Positions 14,756-18,850 of a stretch of 18,850 bases of DNA are shown here, in pieces. Within the stretch, counting starts at the first letter, position 1, and each line of letters starts with the position of its first letter. The stretch comes from an uncultured Mycoplasmatota bacterium. Its GTDB lineage: Bacteria > Bacillota_I > Bacilli_A > RF39 > UBA660. The notes beneath the pieces are model-generated. The model saw only the letters and a list, made by a program, of their open reading frames with translations. It had not been told where the DNA came from and made no database searches. A program made the position numbers and the translations under genes. Location: NCBI GenBank assembly GCA_900547995.1, contig URIY01000035.1, positions 1 through 18,850 on the forward strand, in the 5' to 3' direction.

Positions 14756-15556
14756 CTATATTAATGTAAAAACAAACATATATCCTAAAATAACAAAAAT
14801 AATGCTATCAAATCTATCAAGTATACCACCATGACCAGGTATTAAATTAGAAAAGTCTTTCTTTCCAAAATATCTTTTAATAGATGAAAAAACTAAATCG
14901 CCAAATTGACCAATAACTGATAAAAATAAAGTAATACAAATGATGATCCAAAGTGAAGCATTTGTATTTACAATATTATGGTAAAAAAGGGTTGCTGTAA
15001 ATACAGCAAATAATGTACCTATAATAGCACCTTCCCATGTTTTCTTTGGTGAAACTTCTGGTATCAAATGATGTTTTCCAATATAATAACCTCCAAAATA
15101 AGCATACGTATCAGTTAAAACAGTTATTAATAATAAATATATTACTAAATTTATGCTTTGATTTCTTAATATTAGCAAGGATGAAAAAGCAGTACCTAAA
15201 AAAAGAATTCCACCAATTAAATAAAAAGCATCATTTATACTATATATTTTTGATTCATGATATAAAATGGTTGGTGTTAATAATATTAAAAATAATCCTG
15301 ATATAATACGAAAATCAATTAAAAATTCATTATCACTAAAACGCGTTATACCAAAAATAATGAAAGTCATTATTATATAACACACTACTTTTATAAAATT
15401 AGGCATTATTTTCTTTTCTTCCTTAATTGATAAAAACTCTTTTAAAGAAAGCATAGCAATTAAATATACAGCCATATCAAAAGCAAGACCACCAAGAATT
15501 AAGCATGGTATTAATATTGCACATAATATAATGGCGCTAATTATTCTTTTTTTCAT
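14756..15556 (-). CDS. cdsA: Phosphatidate cytidylyltransferase CdsA
   Basis: CdsA makes CDP-diacylglycerol from phosphatidic acid and CTP, the precursor of the anionic phospholipids. The 266-residue protein has about seven or eight hydrophobic segments. The C-terminal family signature is clear: SSIKRYFGKKDFSNLIPGHG followed by GILDRFDS, with the conserved Lys-Asp and Asp-Arg-x-Asp pairs. Upstream, SPKKTWEGAIIG is also typical. The ATG overlaps the end of uppS by 20 bp and has a strong GGAGGT ribosome binding site within uppS. It therefore follows uppS in one operon, as in most Bacilli. Confidence 0.96.
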   Translation of the reverse strand: MKKRIISAIILCAILIPCLILGGLAFDMAVYLIAMLSLKEFLSIKEEKKIMPNFIKVVCYIIMTFIIFGITRFSDNEFLIDFRIISGLFLILLTPTILYHESKIYSINDAFYLIGGILFLGTAFSSLLILRNQSINLVIYLLLITVLTDTYAYFGGYYIGKHHLIPEVSPKKTWEGAIIGTLFAVFTATLFYHNIVNTNASLWIIICITLFLSVIGQFGDLVFSSIKRYFGKKDFSNLIPGHGGILDRFDSIIFVILGYMFVFTLI

Positions 15557-16262
15557 AATTTATACCTCCAAATCTGCGATCTCTTTTATTATATGCATCA
15601 AGTGCTAAATCAAAATCATCATTTGAAAAATCTGGAAATAATGTACTTGGAAAATACATTTCTGCGTATGCTGCTTGATACAACATAAAATTACTTATTC
15701 TAACCTCTCCACTAGTTCTAATTAATAAGTCAATATCTGGAATACCGTTATATAAATATTGCGTATAAACATCTTCCGTTAAATTATTTATATCTAATTT
15801 TCCCTTTTGGCAGTCATCTACAATCTTTTTAGTTGCATCAATAATATCAGCCCTACCACCATAATTAAAACAAATATTAAATATATGACTTTTATTATTT
15901 TTTGTTTTCTCTTCCGTTTCTTCAATAGCATCTAATATTTCTTTTGATAAATTATCTCTTCTCCCTGAAAAAACAATTTTAGCATCATTCTTTTTATTTA
16001 TCAATTTTTTAAAATTTTTAATAAATAAATTCATTAAATAATTCACTTCTTCTTTATCTCGTTTAAAGTTTTCGGTTGAAAAAGCAAAAACACTTAAAAT
16101 CTTTACACCTTTTGAAAATATATAATTAGATATATTTTTAAGAGTTTCAAAACCCTCTTTATGCCCCATACTTCTCTTTAATCCTCTTTTTGTTGCCCAT
16201 CTTCCATTGCCATCTAATATAATAGCGACATGTGAAGGAATCTTATAATTACTGTCAAGCAT
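15537..16262 (-). CDS. uppS: Undecaprenyl diphosphate synthase UppS
   Basis: UppS condenses eight isopentenyl diphosphates onto farnesyl diphosphate, making the C55 lipid carrier for peptidoglycan and other wall polymers. The 241-residue length is typical. The active-site motif is IILDGNGRWA with catalytic Asp17. Other family blocks are GHKEGFETL, FAFSTENFKR, FNYGGRADI and the C-terminal signature DLLIRTSGEVRISNF followed by QAAYAE. The ATG at 16262 is preceded by GGTGAGG; the open frame upstream of it is not supported and runs into the promoter. It leads the operon uppS-cdsA-rseP-unknown. Confidence 0.97.
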   Translation of the reverse strand: MLDSNYKIPSHVAIILDGNGRWATKRGLKRSMGHKEGFETLKNISNYIFSKGVKILSVFAFSTENFKRDKEEVNYLMNLFIKNFKKLINKKNDAKIVFSGRRDNLSKEILDAIEETEEKTKNNKSHIFNICFNYGGRADIIDATKKIVDDCQKGKLDINNLTEDVYTQYLYNGIPDIDLLIRTSGEVRISNFMLYQAAYAEMYFPSTLFPDFSNDDFDLALDAYNKRDRRFGGINYEKKNN

Positions 16263-16293
16263 TAATCTTACCTCACCATCTACTCTATAATAT

Positions 16294-16322
16294 ATTATAG
16301 TATAAATAATATAAATATACAA
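16294..16322 (-). promoter_or_regulatory. Sigma-A promoter of the uppS operon
   Basis: A TTGTAT -35 (16317-16322), a 17-bp spacer and a perfect TATAAT -10 (16294-16299) lie just past the khpA terminator. The predicted leader is about 25 nt. Confidence 0.75.
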
Positions 16323-16344
16323 GAAAAAAAGGACCTAAGTCCTT
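16323..16344 (-). terminator. Intrinsic terminator of rpsP-khpA
   Basis: A 6-bp stem (AAGGAC at 16329-16334 with GTCCTT at 16339-16344) with a 4-base loop is followed on the minus strand by at least seven T. It overlaps the khpA stop codon. Confidence 0.85.
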
Positions 16345-16585
16345 AAAATGAGTCAATCATTACTTTTACATTTGATAATCCTTCATTATACGCTGCAAGA
16401 TTTACAATATTTCTAATAGAACTAGCAATCACACCATTTTTACCAATAATTGTTGCTATTTCATCAGATGGAACCATAACTTGTATAATAAAATTATCAT
16501 CATCTTCAATTTTTTTTACTGAAATCATATCTGGTTTTTTAGAAACACTTTTAACTAAAAATTCAGTTAAATTTACTACATTCAT
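16343..16585 (-). CDS. khpA: RNA-binding KH-domain protein KhpA (YlqC)
   Basis: KhpA is a small KH-domain RNA-binding protein that, in other Firmicutes, pairs with KhpB/EloR and influences cell elongation and RNA metabolism. The 80-residue chain is the normal size. The KH core is visible as IATIIGKNGVIASSIRNIV, with the GKNG loop at 48-51 for nucleic acid contact. Its ATG shares one base with the rpsP stop (TAATG), so the two are translationally coupled, which is the standard rpsP-khpA arrangement. A terminator follows at once, so the usual downstream rimM, trmD and rplS are not part of this operon. Confidence 0.94.
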   Translation of the reverse strand: MNVVNLTEFLVKSVSKKPDMISVKKIEDDDNFIIQVMVPSDEIATIIGKNGVIASSIRNIVNLAAYNEGLSNVKVMIDSF

Positions 16586-16857
16586 TATTTACTTATCTTT
16601 TCTTTATGAATTTCTTCTAAAAGTCCAGTTTTTCTAAATAATGCTCTAACTGTATCAGTTGGTTGTGCACCATTACTAATCCATTTTTTAGCAGCATCCT
16701 TGTCAAATTTAATTTCAGCTGGTTCAACAATTGGATTATATGTACCAATTTCTTCAATAAAACGTCCATCTCTTGGACTTCTTGAATCAGCTACAACAAT
16801 ACGATAAAATGGTCTTTGTTTAGCACCCATTCTTTTAAGTCTAATTTTAACTGCCAT
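16585..16857 (-). CDS. rpsP: 30S ribosomal protein S16
   Basis: S16 binds 16S rRNA in the 30S body and is needed for its assembly. The 90-residue protein shows the family pattern from its start: MAVKIRLKRMGAKQRPFYRI, followed by VVADSRSPRDGRFIEEIGTY and NPIVEP. I use the ATG at 16857, preceded by GGAGGG, because it gives the universal S16 N-terminus; the upstream in-frame extension crosses the promoter. It has a strong promoter of its own and is coupled to khpA. In Bacillus it follows ffh, but here the upstream gene is a cotE homologue. Confidence 0.98.
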   Translation of the reverse strand: MAVKIRLKRMGAKQRPFYRIVVADSRSPRDGRFIEEIGTYNPIVEPAEIKFDKDAAKKWISNGAQPTDTVRALFRKTGLLEEIHKEKISK

Positions 16858-16882
16858 ATTTTTCCCTCCATTCACTGTATTA

Positions 16883-16911
16883 ATAATAACAAAATATATT
16901 AAAAATGTCAA
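16883..16911 (-). promoter_or_regulatory. Strong sigma-A promoter of rpsP-khpA
   Basis: A perfect TTGACA -35 (16906-16911), a 17-bp spacer and a TATTAT -10 (16883-16888) are present. The -35 is part of the stem of the preceding terminator. The predicted leader is about 19 nt. Confidence 0.85.
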
Positions 16912-16931
16912 CCATTTTTAGTTGACATTTT
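16901..16931 (-). terminator. Probable terminator of the cotE-like gene
   Basis: An 11-bp perfect stem (16902-16912 with 16921-16931) with an 8-base loop ends on the minus strand in five T. It overlaps the stop codon of the cotE-like gene and contains the rpsP -35 in its downstream arm. Confidence 0.7.
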
Positions 16932-17466
16932 ATTTTATGTAATCCTCACTAACATTATTATCAATTTCATTCAAATCTTCATCTGTTACTTCATCATCTA
17001 CAACATCCCATGGTTCTTCGTCTTCTTCGATTGCTATTTTCATTTTTGTTTCTCCAACAATTTCAACACCAAGTTCTTTTTCAATAACAAATTCAATATT
17101 ACCATCATTTCCTATTTCTACTTTTGAGCATGTTGGCTGCTTTAATGTTCTTACAATAATATCTGTATCACCCGATAAATCAGCACTAGCTTTTGTTCTA
17201 ACATTAAATAAATCATTATACTCTACTTTTTTATTTATAACAGTCGTTTTGCTATCATTATCATATGAATACCAAATATTTACATCATATGATCCATCAA
17301 CACCTATTTTATCGCCTGATTTATACCCCTTAAATTTATGGTTAATTACCCAGCAACCTAGAACGGTTGATGGATTATCATCTGCTTTAATGCTGTAATT
17401 ATTTTTGAAATATTTTTTGCCTTTTCCAATAATTGCTTTTGTAACTATTTCCTTAAAAACGGCCAC
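16930..17466 (-). CDS. cotE: CotE-like outer spore coat morphogenetic protein
   Basis: In B. subtilis, CotE is made in the mother cell and organises the outer coat of the spore. The homologue here has 178 residues, against 181 for the Bacillus protein, and aligns over the full length: FKEIVTKAIIGKGKKY at 4-19, LGCWVINH at 36-43, YDVNIWYS at 60-67, LKQPTC at 108-113, a VGETK near 137-141 and a strongly acidic tail. I choose the GTG at 17466, with GAGGGG eight bases upstream, because it gives the family-like N-terminus; a GTG three codons earlier lies in the ribosome binding site. It has its own possible promoter and terminator. Homology is clear. Whether the host sporulates cannot be told from this window. 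Confidence 0.88.
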   Translation of the reverse strand: MAVFKEIVTKAIIGKGKKYFKNNYSIKADDNPSTVLGCWVINHKFKGYKSGDKIGVDGSYDVNIWYSYDNDSKTTVINKKVEYNDLFNVRTKASADLSGDTDIIVRTLKQPTCSKVEIGNDGNIEFVIEKELGVEIVGETKMKIAIEEDEEPWDVVDDEVTDEDLNEIDNNVSEDYIK

Positions 17467-17484
17467 ATTAATCACCCCTCAATG

Positions 17485-17512
17485 TAATTTATGCATTTGT
17501 CATAAAAAGTGT
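17485..17512 (-). promoter_or_regulatory. Candidate promoter of the cotE-like gene, sigma-K-like or weak sigma-A
   Basis: On the minus strand AC (17511-17512), exactly 17 bases and CATAAATTA (17485-17493) match the published sigma-K form AC-N17-CATANNNTA. The same stretch can be read as a poor sigma-A promoter, TTGTAC (17511-17516) and CATAAA with a 17-bp spacer. The transcript would begin close to the Shine-Dalgarno. Chance matching is possible in such AT-rich DNA. Confidence 0.35.
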
Positions 17513-17524
17513 ACAAAAAAGCAT

Positions 17525-17550
17525 AGAAAAAAGACAATTTTCATTGTCTC
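17525..17550 (-). terminator. Intrinsic terminator of the acidic lipoprotein gene
   Basis: A 7-bp stem (AGACAAT at 17532-17538 with ATTGTCT at 17543-17549) closes on a GAAA tetraloop on the minus strand and is followed by six or more T. It sits directly after the stop codon. Confidence 0.85.
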
Positions 17551-18711
17551 TTATTCACAAGTAAACCCTTCTGCTTCTATAGAACTTTTAGCCTCTTCAT
17601 AACTCATTTCTTCATCATCATCTTCTTTTTCAATAATAGATGTTACAGAAACAACATTATCTGTGCGACTAATATTTTCGCCATCTTCTGTTTCATAATC
17701 ATCGTAGAAAGCCTCAGCTTCTTCAGCAGAATTAAATGTATATTTTTGTTCAGAGTAAATAGTAGTTGCTATAGAATTTTTAAAGCCAACATTCATAACA
17801 GCCTCACCTTTTACGTCTTCATTTGTTTCTGTATATGTACATTTTAGTACCTTTTCATAATCACTTTCATCAAACTCAGTTGTATTAAAATTAAAATCAT
17901 CATCATCAAAATTGTAGTCATCATCATCTTCAGTAGCATTTTCAATTACATTTGATGGAATAGTAACATCTCCTGCTTTGTTATAATCAGAGAAATTAAT
18001 AGCAAATTCAGCCTTACTAATTTCCAATTTGATATCTTCATTTTCAGACATTGCAGATGAAAGTAAGTCTTTCATATCCATATATAATTTAGTAAAATTA
18101 TTGGTTTTCTTATCAATACTTACCCTTAATACAACATTTCCTTTTAAACTACTAGCGTCTATAGAAGTTACATCATTTGTACCAGCCATGTCCATAAGAC
18201 TTGCAAGTTTTTCAGCTGATATTGTTATTTCATATGTATTAACATCTTTACTATCTGCCTTTACAGATTTTACATTACTACCAGAATTAATAACTTCTAA
18301 CATGGCATTTGATACATCGGCATTTACTTCCGTACTATCAGATACGCTTTTCTTCCATGTTCCATCTTCTTGCTTAGCATATGAAATATTTTTTCCTTTT
18401 TCACTCTTAGTATCAGTATACATTTCAGTATTAATATCCATTCCAAGCGCATTTGCAGTCATAGTCATTTTGGCTTTACCATTTTTCTCATCAATAGTAC
18501 CATTAAGAGAAAAATTGACTTCAAGTGACATTCCTTGTGCCTTAATACCAGCATCAATACTCATGTCCATCTTATAGTTATCAACCGTTTTCATTGCATT
18601 TTGTGCCTTTTTAATAGCATCTTCTGGACTAATAGTTTCTTTCTTACCACAACCAGTTAGTGTAACTGCACCAATGAACAATGCAGCAACTAAGTATTTT
18701 AGTTTCTTCAT
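17551..18711 (-). CDS. Acidic lipoprotein with LolA/LppX-like N-terminal domain
   Basis: This 386-residue lipoprotein has a signal peptide with lipobox TLTGC (lipidated Cys21), so it is anchored on the outer face of the membrane. Residues 28-245 look like the DUF6612 / LppX-LolA-like beta-rich fold: an opening EDAIKKAQNAMKTVDNYKMD, alternating strands and a late MDMKDLLSSAM segment. A very acidic linker at about 260-286, with two runs of four Asp, may bind cations. The last 100 residues form a second domain, bounded by Cys291 and Cys385, which could pair as a disulfide. The start is secure, with AGGAGG seven bases upstream. It is a single-gene transcript with a clear promoter and terminator. 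Its ligand is unknown. Confidence 0.83.
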   Translation of the reverse strand: MKKLKYLVAALFIGAVTLTGCGKKETISPEDAIKKAQNAMKTVDNYKMDMSIDAGIKAQGMSLEVNFSLNGTIDEKNGKAKMTMTANALGMDINTEMYTDTKSEKGKNISYAKQEDGTWKKSVSDSTEVNADVSNAMLEVINSGSNVKSVKADSKDVNTYEITISAEKLASLMDMAGTNDVTSIDASSLKGNVVLRVSIDKKTNNFTKLYMDMKDLLSSAMSENEDIKLEISKAEFAINFSDYNKAGDVTIPSNVIENATEDDDDYNFDDDDFNFNTTEFDESDYEKVLKCTYTETNEDVKGEAVMNVGFKNSIATTIYSEQKYTFNSAEEAEAFYDDYETEDGENISRTDNVVSVTSIIEKEDDDEEMSYEEAKSSIEAEGFTCE

Positions 18712-18739
18712 AAATCCTCCTCTTTATATTTACACTTAA

Positions 18740-18768
18740 ATTATATTATATTTTAAAGAAATTATCAA
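18740..18768 (-). promoter_or_regulatory. Sigma-A promoter of the acidic lipoprotein gene
   Basis: A TTGATA -35 (18763-18768), a 17-bp spacer and a perfect TATAAT -10 (18740-18745) are present; a second, overlapping TATAAT sits five bases upstream. The predicted leader is about 22 nt. Confidence 0.8.
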
Positions 18769-18850
18769 TATATATAGGCATTTAAAGAAAAAAAGCCTGA
18801 AATTTAATTTGAAATTCCGTTTTTAATTAACAAACTGAAATAAGTCTTGC
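18769..18850. other. Right-edge stretch without an assignable gene
   Basis: This 82-bp edge may hold the tail of another minus-strand gene. One frame ends QDLFQFVN with a TAA at 18823-18825, but it is too short to support. A T-rich run on the minus strand (18788-18796) could be a terminator tail, although no clear stem precedes it. Confidence 0.2.

Noticed and set aside
16263..16322. Upstream extension of UppS
   Set aside because: It runs through the TATAAT and the ribosome binding site; UppS homologues begin near the ATG at 16262.
16858..16911. Upstream extension of S16
   Set aside because: It covers the rpsP promoter, and S16 universally begins at or near MAVKIRL.
18769..18840. Repeats of GAAATT near the right edge as a possible hairpin or repeat array
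   Set aside because: They are short AT-rich matches of the kind expected by chance, with no stable stem.
1..18850. CRISPR arrays, insertion sequences, prophage genes, rRNA genes, restriction or toxin-antitoxin operons
   Set aside because: I searched both strands by eye for spaced repeats, transposase or integrase motifs, terminal inverted repeats and rRNA-like GC-rich blocks, and saw none.

Overview
The window is very AT-rich and comes from a low-GC Gram-positive bacterium. The gene set points to the Bacilli side of the Firmicutes: primosomal DnaB and DnaI, a RasP-type site-2 protease, KhpA beside rpsP, a YtqA-type radical SAM protein and a CotE-like spore coat protein. Tryptophan codons are TGG and several genes end in TGA, so the code is standard. 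The compact layout, the shuffled conserved clusters and the unrecognised orphan genes fit an uncultured gut Bacillota or Mollicutes-related lineage (RF39-like). That placement is an inference.

Nearly everything is on the minus strand, read here from right to left. At the far right is an acidic lipoprotein (17551-18711). Next come a CotE homologue (16930-17466) and the translationally coupled pair rpsP-khpA (16343-16857). An envelope operon follows, uppS-cdsA-rseP plus a 115-residue unknown (13342-16262). One plus-strand operon lies at 11935-13295: a 139-residue unknown coupled to the radical SAM protein MnmL/YtqA. It is transcribed divergently from yidD plus a ZnuA-fold lipoprotein (10759-11845), and it meets the rseP operon at back-to-back terminators.

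Further left are a TPR-repeat protein (9305-10687), a tRNA-Ser(GCU) gene (9100-9190), rnc overlapping a 389-residue unknown (7196-9020), a YebC-family gene with a small membrane protein (5908-7123), and a 480-residue unknown (4421-5863). The last operon is dnaB, dnaI, an unusual RNB-domain protein and the start of one more gene (1-4342).

The housekeeping genes cover replication initiation (dnaB/dnaI), RNA processing (rnc), translation (rpsP, khpA, a serine tRNA, YebC, MnmL) and envelope building (uppS, cdsA, rseP, yidD). Most transcription units have a readable sigma-A promoter, a leader of only about 8-25 nt, and a terminator hairpin overlapping or abutting the stop codon.

The points most worth a second look are: a ZnuA-family lipoprotein with all expected metal ligands replaced; an RNB protein with an altered catalytic Asp cluster, a novel N-terminal half and no S1 domain; a CotE homologue behind a sigma-K-like promoter match; a TPR protein with DNA-level repeats and an unexplained C-terminal domain beside a tRNA gene; and several orphan proteins standing where conserved neighbours usually lie.
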